Shown: piece after piece, positions 1 through 7,066 of the stretch
Numbering within the stretch: position 1 is the first letter of the stretch
Layout of the letters: every line of letters begins with the position of its first letter
DNA from: DHVE2 group archaeon
GTDB lineage: Archaea; Thermoplasmatota; Thermoplasmata; Thermoplasmatales; Aciduliprofundaceae
DNA: 9,369 bases
Reading direction: 5' to 3'
Assembly (NCBI GenBank): GCA_027014065.1
Contig: JALWEL010000154.1
Location: 1 to 9,369 of the forward strand
The notes under the pieces: model-generated
Seen by the model: the letters and a program-made list of their open reading frames with translations, nothing else
What the model was told of the DNA's origin: nothing
Databases searched by the model: none
Program-made: the position numbers and the translations under genes

Positions 1-494
1 CCCTTTGTGAAAGAGTGACAACAATGTCAGATACCATAGGCAGATGCAAAGGAGCGGTGACATCATGGGTGGTCGCAGTTCCTTTGGTGTGGAAGTACCC
101 CATATGGGGCGGAGTTGCAAGGTATCTAAGTTATGCGACAGGCTTTGAATTCTCAAAAAGGGATGTTGCTCTGGCGGCTGAGAGGATTTACATCACGGAG
201 CGCAGCTTCAACGTGATACAGGGAATCACGAGCAAGGATGATTCCATTCCAATGACTCCCGAGATGCGCAATTCCCCTCGTGGCAGAGAGGAGGAGAGAA
301 AGCACCAGGAGATGATGCGCTACTATTACAGAATTCACGGGTACGACGAAGAAACAGGGATTCCGAAGAGGGAGAAATTAGAGGCGATGGACGTGAAGGA
401 AATAGCAGATAGGCTCTACGAGGGCATGCCCTACGATCCATGGCAGGGTCCGAAGCTCAGAAAAATAAAGATTAATTGCGGGAAAAATATATGA
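1..494 (+). CDS. Aldehyde ferredoxin oxidoreductase (tungsten), C-terminal part; 5' end outside the window
   Basis: The frame is open to the left edge (first full codon at base 3), so the GTG at 15 is internal and not the start. The 163 visible residues match the end of the AOR family, cytoplasmic tungstopterin enzymes that oxidise aldehydes to acids and reduce ferredoxin. Visible markers are the segment DTIGRCK (Cys at visible residue 15), where the family carries the fourth Fe4S4 ligand, then the domain-3 run ERSFNVIQG, a DDSIP segment, and the YYYRIHGYDEETGIPKREKL block typical of these C-termini (MLxxYYxxRGWDxxTGxP). Pterin- and W-binding parts lie off the window. The AOR, FOR and GOR subtypes cannot be told apart from this end alone. 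The last 23 bp overlap the convergent carboxypeptidase gene. A T6 run at 570-575 is the first plausible terminator downstream. Confidence 0.85.
   Translation, partial: LCERVTTMSDTIGRCKGAVTSWVVAVPLVWKYPIWGGVARYLSYATGFEFSKRDVALAAERIYITERSFNVIQGITSKDDSIPMTPEMRNSPRGREEERKHQEMMRYYYRIHGYDEETGIPKREKLEAMDVKEIADRLYEGMPYDPWQGPKLRKIKINCGKNI
461..471 (-). terminator. T-rich terminator candidate for the carboxypeptidase gene
   Basis: Directly after the minus-strand stop (474-472), the minus strand reads TCTTTATTTTT. Archaeal RNA polymerase commonly terminates at such oligo-T tracts without a hairpin. The site lies inside the coding end of the opposing oxidoreductase gene. Composition is the only evidence. 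Confidence 0.35.
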
Positions 495-1974
495 CGATTG
501 CCAGCGTTGCTATAATCAGTATCCCCGGCGCGGTGCTGAACTCTGGAACATCGCTTTTCACGATATCTATTTTTTCGCTGCCCATTGAATCGTTCGCGTG
601 GAATACTTTCATCGCTGAGCCGGCGGAGATTTGGAATTGAGTAGTGGACGAATAGGATGAATTCAACGTTCCTAAATCGAGCATGTAGAATCCGTGCTCG
701 TCCGTTGTCGTCTCTATTTTCTCTCCGTTGGCGGTGTTGGTTATCGTCACCTTCTCTCCCGCCACGGGGTTTCCTCCCTCATCTTTTACGTAGCCCCAGA
801 CCACATAAGCATCGGGTTGCTCCGCGGCGCTGGATTTTGATTTGAGCCTCGTGTCCGAAATCTCTATGAAATAAATCATTGCTTCGTAAAGGTCTTCGCT
901 ATACATCTGAATCTTGTCAGTGGACGGGTGAAATCCGTCATCGCTCCACGACGCGTCTTGAGGTTCCATCTCCACGGCGATTCCAATTTTATTCAGATAT
1001 CCGTAAACCCAATCGCTGGACCCCCCGGGCGCCGAATAACCAATAACTTCATCGGGTCTTCCGTAATTGTAGTGCTTTGTAGGGTCTCCATTTATCTTAG
1101 TTCTCAGGGCCATGTGCTTTGCAAAATCCCTGTAAAATGAGTCGTGCGGCGCGTTTTGCGAGGTGTAGAACCAAGGAATGAGTATTGCTCCTGAAAAACT
1201 GTGGAGCACGCACTGAGCGTCTATGCTGTAATTCTCAATGAAATTTTTCTCGGCTATTACCATGGGCTCGCTGAACGGGTATGGCCCGTGGTATGTGGAT
1301 GAATTTGGATCATTATCTCCATCGCTCCAGTGCCAGTCCCAGTTTCTCTCTGGGTCCACACCCTCGCCACTTGCACCCCATTGGTCATTTATTTCCAAAG
1401 TTCCATCTCCGTTGTTATCCCTCGCATTCTTTCTCCAGCCCCCGGGCCCCCATCCTCCCGTGAGATTGTTCAAATTCCCGTTTCCGTCGATAACATAGCC
1501 GTCCGCGTTGCTCAGAGGGGTGATGTATATCTCGTAATGATTCACCAGCCAGTGAATTGTGTCGTTCTCGTAGTATCCATTTATTAAGGAGTTTATGAGG
1601 TACATCATGAACGCCGGCGCAATCCACTCTCGCGCATGATGCCAGTGAATGTAAACCCGTGGTTCACTCTCGTTCACATCGGGGTTATCGGAGATCTTTA
1701 TTGTCCAAAGTGGCTTGGGCCAGTCGTATTTCCCCGTGGTTGGATCCCAGCCCCACGTGTGCCCTATACTGAACACCTTCGCTATATCCGGATGTTCCCT
1801 CGCAATTTGGTGCAAAGTGTGATTTATCTCCTGAAAAGAGGGATAGTGGTCAGGGGTGTAATAATTTCTCAGCATTGGTATTTTTTCTCCCTTCTTCTCC
1901 GAAGGGTTCATGGTTAAAAAGCTGCTCAGTAGAATTGCGGAGAGGAACAAAACCACCAAGAGTTTCAGGTTCAT
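472..1974 (-). CDS. Secreted M14-family zinc carboxypeptidase with C-terminal PEF-like membrane anchor
   Basis: 500 residues. A signal peptide (hydrophobic residues 5-20, no lipobox Cys) is followed by an M14 metallocarboxypeptidase domain (about 40-375). The Zn ligands are H113 and E116 in HHAREW and H258 in LHSFSG. R181 (GGWRKNA) and R210-N211 fit the substrate-carboxylate region, SSDWVYG (319-325) the specificity loop, and E335 in GIAVEME the general base. An acidic DNNGDG loop (187-192) resembles a calcium-binding loop. Residues about 388-475 form a CarboxypepD_reg-like beta sandwich. The tail is VPEFS (476-480), a hydrophobic stretch (483-497) and a short SRN end, which suggests surface anchoring or archaeosortase processing. 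The likely role is trimming C-terminal residues from external peptides. The start at 1974 gives a clean signal peptide; there is no SD. In the usual GVDxNRN motif, Asn is replaced by Glu209. Confidence 0.88.
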   Translation of the reverse strand: MNLKLLVVLFLSAILLSSFLTMNPSEKKGEKIPMLRNYYTPDHYPSFQEINHTLHQIAREHPDIAKVFSIGHTWGWDPTTGKYDWPKPLWTIKISDNPDVNESEPRVYIHWHHAREWIAPAFMMYLINSLINGYYENDTIHWLVNHYEIYITPLSNADGYVIDGNGNLNNLTGGWGPGGWRKNARDNNGDGTLEINDQWGASGEGVDPERNWDWHWSDGDNDPNSSTYHGPYPFSEPMVIAEKNFIENYSIDAQCVLHSFSGAILIPWFYTSQNAPHDSFYRDFAKHMALRTKINGDPTKHYNYGRPDEVIGYSAPGGSSDWVYGYLNKIGIAVEMEPQDASWSDDGFHPSTDKIQMYSEDLYEAMIYFIEISDTRLKSKSSAAEQPDAYVVWGYVKDEGGNPVAGEKVTITNTANGEKIETTTDEHGFYMLDLGTLNSSYSSTTQFQISAGSAMKVFHANDSMGSEKIDIVKSDVPEFSTAPGILIIATLAIVIYFSRN

Positions 1975-2003
1975 GGGTGGGTAAAGATTTCATACTACTT
2001 ATC

Positions 2004-2011
2004 TCTTTAAG
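2004..2011 (-). promoter_or_regulatory. Possible TATA box for the carboxypeptidase gene
   Basis: The minus strand reads CTTAAAGA, centred about 33 nt upstream of the ATG at 1974. Transcription would then start only a few bases before the ATG, in keeping with the missing Shine-Dalgarno site. The match to the archaeal TATA consensus is weak. Confidence 0.3.
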
Positions 2012-2021
2012 ACCGCAAATG

Positions 2022-2055
2022 TTTAATAGAGTCCCGAGAATTCCCCAGAAGTGAT
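2022..2055 (+). promoter_or_regulatory. TATA-like box and ribosome binding site for the 145-aa membrane protein
   Basis: TTTAATAG at 2022-2029 lies about 33 nt upstream of the ATG at 2059. GTGAT at 2051-2055 is complementary to the AUCAC of the archaeal 16S 3' end and ends 3 nt before the ATG, which supports that start. Confidence 0.4.
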
Positions 2056-2058
2056 AAC

Positions 2059-2496
2059 ATGGAAGGAAAGGACTTTATGAACACGCTCAGAGGCAACGGT
2101 GTGAACCATCCACCGCCGGTGTTCAAAAGGAAAAGCGAGTCGTTCAAATGGATGATTCTTGTGGTAATAGGTGTTCTTTTAATATTCGCCGGAGGAATCT
2201 GGGTGAGCCTTGCAAGCTGGACCCCTCCCCCCAAAGCCTCGGATTTTTCCAATTACCATGATTACACCAAGGCGCTTCAAGACTGGGGCAATTTCACGAG
2301 AAGCGGCAATCTTTACGGCAGAATAGTTATGGAGTTTGGGTCTCTTATCATGAGCATAGTGAGTTTCCTCGCTTACGTGCATCCTGCCATAGACCCCGAA
2401 GAAAAGAGAATTTTCATAATAATGGCAATTATAGGGATATTGGTTCTCGTTCTGATAAGCGTCGGAATCATTGTCAATTCCCCCTACTCTTCTTAA
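2059..2496 (+). CDS. Small membrane protein with three predicted helices, function unknown
   Basis: 145 residues; I do not recognise the family. A soluble N-terminus of about 30 residues contains a PPP run and ends in basic residues (VFKRKSESFK), followed by helix 1 (31-52). A loop of about 33 residues is rich in Pro, Asp and Tyr (TPPPKASDFSNYHDYTK). Helices 2 (about 86-107) and 3 (118-139) are joined by a short charged turn (DPEEKR). The positive-inside rule would place the N-terminus and the 2-3 turn in the cytoplasm and the long loop outside. There are no Cys, His clusters or catalytic motifs. The start has a GTGAT ribosome site, and the upstream neighbour is divergent across an 84-bp spacer. 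The gene ends tail-to-tail against another three-helix protein, sharing stop-codon bases. Confidence 0.75.
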   Translation: MEGKDFMNTLRGNGVNHPPPVFKRKSESFKWMILVVIGVLLIFAGGIWVSLASWTPPPKASDFSNYHDYTKALQDWGNFTRSGNLYGRIVMEFGSLIMSIVSFLAYVHPAIDPEEKRIFIIMAIIGILVLVLISVGIIVNSPYSS

Positions 2497-2870
2497 CTCT
2501 TTTTTCTTGGAAATTGCGGAGGCGCGTAGTATTGCTTCGGCTGCGCTTTCACCAGATATTTATTAGTTACTATTCTGTCCAGTTCTTTGTAGGGGGTATA
2601 AGCAAATGCCCCGATTACCACAAGTCCGAAGATGAAGCCGAGGAGCATAACCAAGTACTCTTTCTTTTTTGCCCCCTCGTAATCTCGAGCCACATAAATA
2701 TCCTTAGCCTGCTTAGCGAGGAAAAATAGGGCAATATCCACCGCTGCGAAGATGAATCCTATGAGTCCAAATGGATAGAGAAACATGCCCCAGATTATAT
2801 TCACCCCAGCCATGACCAGAGATATGTACGAGACAAACATCAAACTTTCCCCAAGGTCTTCCACAGCCAT
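2493..2870 (-). CDS. Small membrane protein with three predicted helices, function unknown
   Basis: 125 residues; I do not recognise the family. Helix 1 (about 10-30) and helix 2 (about 33-52) form a tight hairpin with aromatic and Gly/Pro residues between them (WGMFLYPFGLIGF). A charged segment of about 19 residues (AKQAKDIYVARDYEGAKKKE) leads to helix 3 (72-91), and a basic tail rich in Pro, Tyr and Gln (QPKQYYAPPQFPRKK) follows. The positive-inside rule would leave the middle segment in the cytoplasm. The ATG at 2870 has a TATA-like box about 26 nt upstream and no Shine-Dalgarno site, suggesting a leaderless transcript. No similarity to the convergent 145-aa protein is visible beyond helix number. 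Confidence 0.72.
   Translation of the reverse strand: MAVEDLGESLMFVSYISLVMAGVNIIWGMFLYPFGLIGFIFAAVDIALFFLAKQAKDIYVARDYEGAKKKEYLVMLLGFIFGLVVIGAFAYTPYKELDRIVTNKYLVKAQPKQYYAPPQFPRKKS
2498..2508 (+). terminator. Oligo-T terminator candidate after the 145-aa membrane protein
   Basis: T6 (2500-2505) within TCTTTTTTCTT begins 4 nt past the plus-strand stop codon. It lies in the last codons (KKS) of the convergent gene. Composition is the only evidence. Confidence 0.4.
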
Positions 2871-2892
2871 CGGAAGATTATATTTTAAAGGG

Positions 2893-2900
2893 TATTAAAA
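2893..2900 (-). promoter_or_regulatory. TATA-like box for the 125-aa membrane protein
   Basis: The minus strand reads TTTTAATA, centred about 26 nt before the ATG at 2870. That is the spacing expected if transcription begins at or next to the start codon. A second AT-rich stretch lies nearer the ATG (2878-2889). Confidence 0.42.
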
Positions 2901-2933
2901 CTTTCCCTCTTCTCACTAAGATTTTTGGAGAAA

Positions 2934-2941
2934 ACTTATTA
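2934..2941 (+). promoter_or_regulatory. TATA-like box for the DUF835-STAND-TPR gene
   Basis: ACTTATTA is centred about 34 nt before the ATG at 2972, within the 101-bp spacer between divergent genes. No Shine-Dalgarno match precedes the ATG, so a very short leader is likely. Weak evidence. Confidence 0.3.
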
Positions 2942-2971
2942 CGGCGTTTTACCATACTGACTTGAATACCC

Positions 2972-5900
2972 ATGCAAAAGATACCTCTCCACGAGGGAAG
3001 GCTCAACGTTATTGCAAACTCTCACGCCGCTTATTTGTCTTTGAATAACAGGGAGGATGCGTTGGTTGTATCAATCAAGCCCCCAAATTTACTGGAAAGA
3101 AGATACGGAATAAAAGATGCGGTTTGGCTCACCTACTTCCCGCAGGGATATCATAGAGCGTATTCTCCAGACAGAATCGAATTTGAGATAATGGACGTGA
3201 TTGTCGAAGAGGTGAAAAGTGGGAAAAGGGTTGTTTTTCTGGATTGCGCAGATTACTTGCTCCATTTGCACGGGAAAAAGAAGGTCTACGACTGGTTACT
3301 GAGAATAAAAGACATCGGGCCAATAACCCTCGTAATAGCTACCAATTCCTCCCTTGAAGAGTGGAAAGGAATTGGTGAAGCGTTTTATGAGGAACGTTTA
3401 AAAGTTCCCGAGCCCGTTGTGAGCATCGTGGACAAAATCAAAAAAGATGATAACACTTTGCTAATCGCGCTGGAGGATGGAGAGGATAAAATAAACGTGG
3501 GAAACTACAGCGACACTGAGCGATTTCTCTTCGAAGGCCTCGATAGAATAATGAGGAGCGGAAAGAAGAACGTAGGAATTGAGGCCATTGATTACCTCAT
3601 CAACACTTCGGAACCTCTAAATCTACTCAAATTCTTCAAGGATTTGGTGGATGTGGTTGTTTACGGGGGCGGAGAAATAAAGGTTCTGCGCACAGACGAG
3701 ATTTACCGCTCTTCTTTACTTCTACTCTTCGAAAAAACGGGGCTGGAGCATTCAGATATATTCCTCGATAGGGAAGAGGAAACGGAGAAAATCAAAAAAA
3801 TAATCGACGGCCATGGGAAAAAGGCCGTTATGATTGCGGGGGAGGTGGGAATCGGTAAAACCACGTTAGTTATGCGCATCAAAAACTACGCAATAATGAG
3901 GGGCTACAGATTTCTGTATTCTCGCGCTTACTACGAATCGGGAGAGCCGTACTTACCCATAAGGGACGCATTCGGAAAATACGTGGGCGAAATACAGGAA
4001 GAGGGGTTCGCGCCCCACGATGAAAAGAGCTTTGAATCGCAGAGGAACGCCATGTTCTACGATTTCGCAAACAGAATTAGAGAACTCACGAAGAGAGAGA
4101 AGATTCTGGTTTTCTTCGACGACATACACTGGATGGATTCTTCCTCTCTTCGATTCTTTCACTATTTAGTTAGCAATCTCAAGGACTCGCCCATAATATT
4201 TATCGCAGCCTATCGCAGCAAGGAGATGAACGAGGATTTGAAGGACGTTCTGGCGAGGATGAATAGGGAAAATCTGTACGAAATGATAGAATTGAAAGGC
4301 CTCGATTATAAGCATGTGAAAGAAATCGCGGAGTACATGTTAGATGCTCCGGTGCCCGAGAGCATTGTTAGAAGAATCTACGAGAAAACGGGGGGAAATC
4401 CCCTATTTGTGAAGGAGCTTATCAATAATATGCACGGCGAGATGAACTGGCAACTGGAGAATTTGGAAATGAGCATTCCCCAATTAATAAAGGACATAGT
4501 GGATAGAAAACTGAGGCGTTTGAGCAAGGAGGAAAGGAAAATTGTGGAAATCGCGTCGGTGCTTGGATACAAAGTTAATGTGGAACTCCTCGCGCAATTG
4601 CAAAACGGGGACGAGATGCTCCTGTTTGAAATGCTGGAAAACATTGAAGAAAAGGGGATTTGGGAAGAGGACGAGAGCGGCGAGGCATATGTTTTCGGAG
4701 AGAGGATAATAAGGGACGGGATATACCACGGAATATCAAAGATGCGTCGCAGGATTCTGGACCGTAAAATTGCCGAACTGCTTGAAAAGATTCATGCTGA
4801 TGAGCCGAAATACTATCACGAGCTTGCATTGCATTATCGCAAAGCAGGAATAGGTAAGAAGGCTTACGAATATTACATCCTCGCAGGGGATCACGCGGAG
4901 AAGGTTTATGCCCACGAGAGCGCTGTGAACTTCTACAGCAAGGCCGCAGAGCTGGCGATGGATGAGAAGCAAAGGGCGGAAGTGTACGAGAGGCTGGGCG
5001 GAGTGTACCAAATTTTGGGGGAACATGACCTATCCGCCATTTACTACATGGATGCCCTCGAAACCTATCAAAAACTGGGAAAGCAGGAAAGCGTTGCGAA
5101 GATGAAATTGAAACTGGGAGACCTCAGCGAGAAGATGGGAAAATTCGAAAAAGCAAAAAAATACACATTGGACGCACTTAATTTAGCGGATAGCGATGAA
5201 ATGAAGAGCGAGATATACAATCTCCTATCTTGGATTCACTTCCGCCTGGGAAAATACGACGATGCATTCCGAATGGCGAAGGAGGCAATCAGGTTAGCGG
5301 AAAAAACTGGAAACAACAAAAACACCGCCAGAGGATACAAGCAGCTGGGCAGCATTTACTGGATGGTAGGAAGATACCGAGAATCTGTGGAGAATTTCCA
5401 CAAAGCCCTGGAGATGAACAAAAAAATCGGAGATTCTTACGAATTAGCCTCGGTTTACAACGGGATGGGAATAGTGTACACGGAGATGGGCGAATTCGAT
5501 AAAGCGGTGGAATACTACGAAAATAGCCTTATGATAGCAGAGAAGATGAAGTATGCGTATCTCATGGCGATAACCTACGGAAACATGGCAGTCCTATATG
5601 ACATGATGGGGAATTTGAAGAAGGCATTGGAGTACAACCAGAAAAGCTTGGAGATGAGCAAGAGGATTTCCAATCTGTATGGGATTGCGGCCTCGTACAA
5701 CAACATGTCGATAATTTACGAAGAGTTAGGGGATATGGAAAACTCGCTGGAGTACAGTGGAAAAAGCATTGAAGTTCGGGAGAAGATGGGAGACAAAGAG
5801 GGTTTGGCAACTTCGTACTGCAACATGGCAAAAGTATACATGGAGATGGGGGACATGGGGAAGGCATGGGAGCTTATAGAAATGAGCATGAATATTGCGC

Positions 5901-6319
5901 AGGAGAACTCGTTCATGGAAGTGCTCTTCGATTGCTACGGCCGCCTGGCAGATTATTACTCATCTACCAAAAATTTTAAAGACGCGTTGAATTATGCGGA
6001 TCTCCTTCTAAAAGAGGCTGAAAAAACAGATTCCGAACAGTTCTTAATGCTTGCTCACCGCACCCGCGGAATAGTTCTACGAAAAATGGGAAGATACGAT
6101 GAGGGGGAGAAGGAGTTGTCCATCGCATTAGAACTGGGAAAAAAATTGCACATGGAAGTTGAATATCATATAGCTCTTTACGAGTTAGGAGTACTGTTAA
6201 ATAAGAAGGGTAATAAAGAAAAATCGATGGCTTACCTGGATGAAGCTTTGGAATACTTCAAATCACGGGGCTTTAAGTATTACCAAGAGCAAATAAAGAA
6301 GACCCTCGGGGATAATTAG
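2972..6319 (+). CDS. Large signalling-type protein: tandem DUF835-like domains, STAND/AAA_16 ATPase, TPR array
   Basis: 1115 residues, no signal peptide or membrane helix, so probably cytoplasmic. Residues 32-130 look like DUF835 (ERRYGIKDAVWLT, then VVFLDCADYLL). Residues 160-255 look like a diverged second copy (VGIEAIDYLI). The ATPase follows: Walker A GEVGIGKT (290-297), Walker B VFFDDIHWMD (380-389, D383/D384), a sensor-like AAYR strand, and GGNPLFVKEL (474-483). These are hallmarks of the AAA_16/STAND group that includes MalT-like regulators. Residues about 502-610 fit its winged-helix and arm region (KLRRLSKEE, IIRDGIY, RKIAELLEK). About twelve TPRs fill 610-1101. No DNA-binding, kinase, nuclease or other known effector domain is visible. 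By family logic, the TPRs sense a ligand or partner, ATP drives oligomerisation, and the DUF835-like part may transmit output. That assignment is inference. Confidence 0.85.
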   Translation: MQKIPLHEGRLNVIANSHAAYLSLNNREDALVVSIKPPNLLERRYGIKDAVWLTYFPQGYHRAYSPDRIEFEIMDVIVEEVKSGKRVVFLDCADYLLHLHGKKKVYDWLLRIKDIGPITLVIATNSSLEEWKGIGEAFYEERLKVPEPVVSIVDKIKKDDNTLLIALEDGEDKINVGNYSDTERFLFEGLDRIMRSGKKNVGIEAIDYLINTSEPLNLLKFFKDLVDVVVYGGGEIKVLRTDEIYRSSLLLLFEKTGLEHSDIFLDREEETEKIKKIIDGHGKKAVMIAGEVGIGKTTLVMRIKNYAIMRGYRFLYSRAYYESGEPYLPIRDAFGKYVGEIQEEGFAPHDEKSFESQRNAMFYDFANRIRELTKREKILVFFDDIHWMDSSSLRFFHYLVSNLKDSPIIFIAAYRSKEMNEDLKDVLARMNRENLYEMIELKGLDYKHVKEIAEYMLDAPVPESIVRRIYEKTGGNPLFVKELINNMHGEMNWQLENLEMSIPQLIKDIVDRKLRRLSKEERKIVEIASVLGYKVNVELLAQLQNGDEMLLFEMLENIEEKGIWEEDESGEAYVFGERIIRDGIYHGISKMRRRILDRKIAELLEKIHADEPKYYHELALHYRKAGIGKKAYEYYILAGDHAEKVYAHESAVNFYSKAAELAMDEKQRAEVYERLGGVYQILGEHDLSAIYYMDALETYQKLGKQESVAKMKLKLGDLSEKMGKFEKAKKYTLDALNLADSDEMKSEIYNLLSWIHFRLGKYDDAFRMAKEAIRLAEKTGNNKNTARGYKQLGSIYWMVGRYRESVENFHKALEMNKKIGDSYELASVYNGMGIVYTEMGEFDKAVEYYENSLMIAEKMKYAYLMAITYGNMAVLYDMMGNLKKALEYNQKSLEMSKRISNLYGIAASYNNMSIIYEELGDMENSLEYSGKSIEVREKMGDKEGLATSYCNMAKVYMEMGDMGKAWELIEMSMNIAQENSFMEVLFDCYGRLADYYSSTKNFKDALNYADLLLKEAEKTDSEQFLMLAHRTRGIVLRKMGRYDEGEKELSIALELGKKLHMEVEYHIALYELGVLLNKKGNKEKSMAYLDEALEYFKSRGFKYYQEQIKKTLGDN
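5195..6274 (+). repeat. Nine consecutive TPR units of exactly 40 codons
   Basis: Residues 742-1101 of the 1115-aa protein divide without gaps into nine 40-residue units with an (A)xxYxxMxxxYxxMGxxxKAxEYxxKSLEMxxK pattern. Three less regular units precede them (about 610-741). Forty-residue TPRs are typical of MalT- and LGN-type superhelices. Copies have diverged in sequence but show no length variation. Confidence 0.85.
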
Positions 6320-6326
6320 GAAAAAG

Positions 6327-6332
6327 TTTTTT
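6327..6332 (+). terminator. T6 tract after the DUF835-STAND-TPR gene
   Basis: Six T residues begin 8 nt after the stop codon, in the 36-nt gap before rph. The tract may terminate or attenuate transcription, or be incidental. No clear TATA box for rph is seen in the same gap, so partial read-through from the large gene is possible. Confidence 0.3.
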
Positions 6333-6355
6333 CACCTAAATGCTCATGGGAGTCT

Positions 6356-7066
6356 ATGCGAAATAAAAGGAATTACGATGAGATTAGAGAAGTGAAAATC
6401 ACCCCGAATTTTCAAAAAAAGCCCTATGGATCCGTGCTTTACCAGCAAGGCAACACCATGGTTCTCTGCTCCGCTCAGGTTATGGAGAACGTTCCCGATT
6501 GGTTGAAGAACGAAAATAAAGGATGGCTCACAGCGGAGTATTCCATGCTCCCCGGATCATCTGAAACGAGAATATTCAGAGATAGAGGCCATGTGAACGG
6601 CAGGAGCAAGGAAATCGAGAGAATCATAGGCAGGGCGCTTCGGGCATCCGTGGATCTGAGCAAATTAGGACCGAGAACAATATGGATTGACTGCGATGTG
6701 ATTCAGGCGGACGGAGGAACGAGAACTGCCAGCATAACTGGAGGATTTTTAGCGTTGTATCTCGCGGTTCAGCGCCTCATGAAAGAGGGAAAAATCACGG
6801 AGAACCCCATAAAACATCAAGTAGCCGCGGTAAGTGTGGGAATGGTGCAGGGAGTACCCATGTTAGATTTAGCTTACGAAGAGGACTCTCAGGCGGATGT
6901 GGATCTCAACGTGGCGATGACCTCTGATCTTAAATACGTGGAAATACAGGGCACATCGGAAGGAGAGCCGCTCAGCGAAGAGAACTTACAAAAACTATTG
7001 AGTTTAGCGAAGAAAGGCATAAAGGAACTCATCGAGAAGCAGAGAGAGATGATGGAAAATGTGTAG
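6356..7066 (+). CDS. rph: Ribonuclease PH, bacterial type
   Basis: 236 residues, the normal length for RNase PH, which removes 3' nucleotides from tRNA precursors with phosphate, releasing nucleoside diphosphates. The match is close and continuous. NGRSKEIERIIGRALRA (81-97) carries the phosphate-site Arg (R83), QADGGTRTASITGG (117-130) contains R123, and D171 and D177 in DLAYEED are the catalytic aspartates. VEIQGTSEGEPLS (195-207) and LAKKGIKELIEKQ complete the family pattern. These are bacterial signatures: archaeal exosome Rrp41 has QADAGTR and a different C-terminal half. The ATG at 6356 follows GGAG (6349-6352); an upstream ATG at 6346 is out of frame. The next gene overlaps by 8 nt. It looks like a transferred gene alongside the host exosome, which is not in this window. 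Confidence 0.9.
   Translation: MRNKRNYDEIREVKITPNFQKKPYGSVLYQQGNTMVLCSAQVMENVPDWLKNENKGWLTAEYSMLPGSSETRIFRDRGHVNGRSKEIERIIGRALRASVDLSKLGPRTIWIDCDVIQADGGTRTASITGGFLALYLAVQRLMKEGKITENPIKHQVAAVSVGMVQGVPMLDLAYEEDSQADVDLNVAMTSDLKYVEIQGTSEGEPLSEENLQKLLSLAKKGIKELIEKQREMMENV

Noticed and set aside
15..17. GTG as the true start of the oxidoreductase reading frame
   Set aside because: The frame stays open to base 3 and the visible residues begin in the middle of a known domain, so the gene continues off the window.
657..1917. Several plus-strand frames opposite the carboxypeptidase
   Set aside because: Low-complexity Arg/Ser/Pro-rich shadows; the minus strand encodes a complete enzyme with all zinc ligands.
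5230..5502. 90-aa plus-strand reading frame inside the TPR region
   Set aside because: Out-of-frame shadow of the TPR coding sequence. Its length follows from the repeats and lack of stops, and its composition is unnatural.
2972..6319. MalT/LuxR-type transcription regulator
   Set aside because: The ATPase and TPR layout is similar, but no C-terminal helix-turn-helix is present; the protein ends a few residues after the last TPR.
6346..6348. Alternative ATG start for rph
   Set aside because: It is not in the RNase PH frame, and the family aligns from the ATG at 6356.
6356..7066. Archaeal exosome subunit Rrp41
   Set aside because: QADGGTR, the bacterial-type middle region and the EIQGTSEGEP end match RNase PH, not Rrp41, which has QADAGTR.
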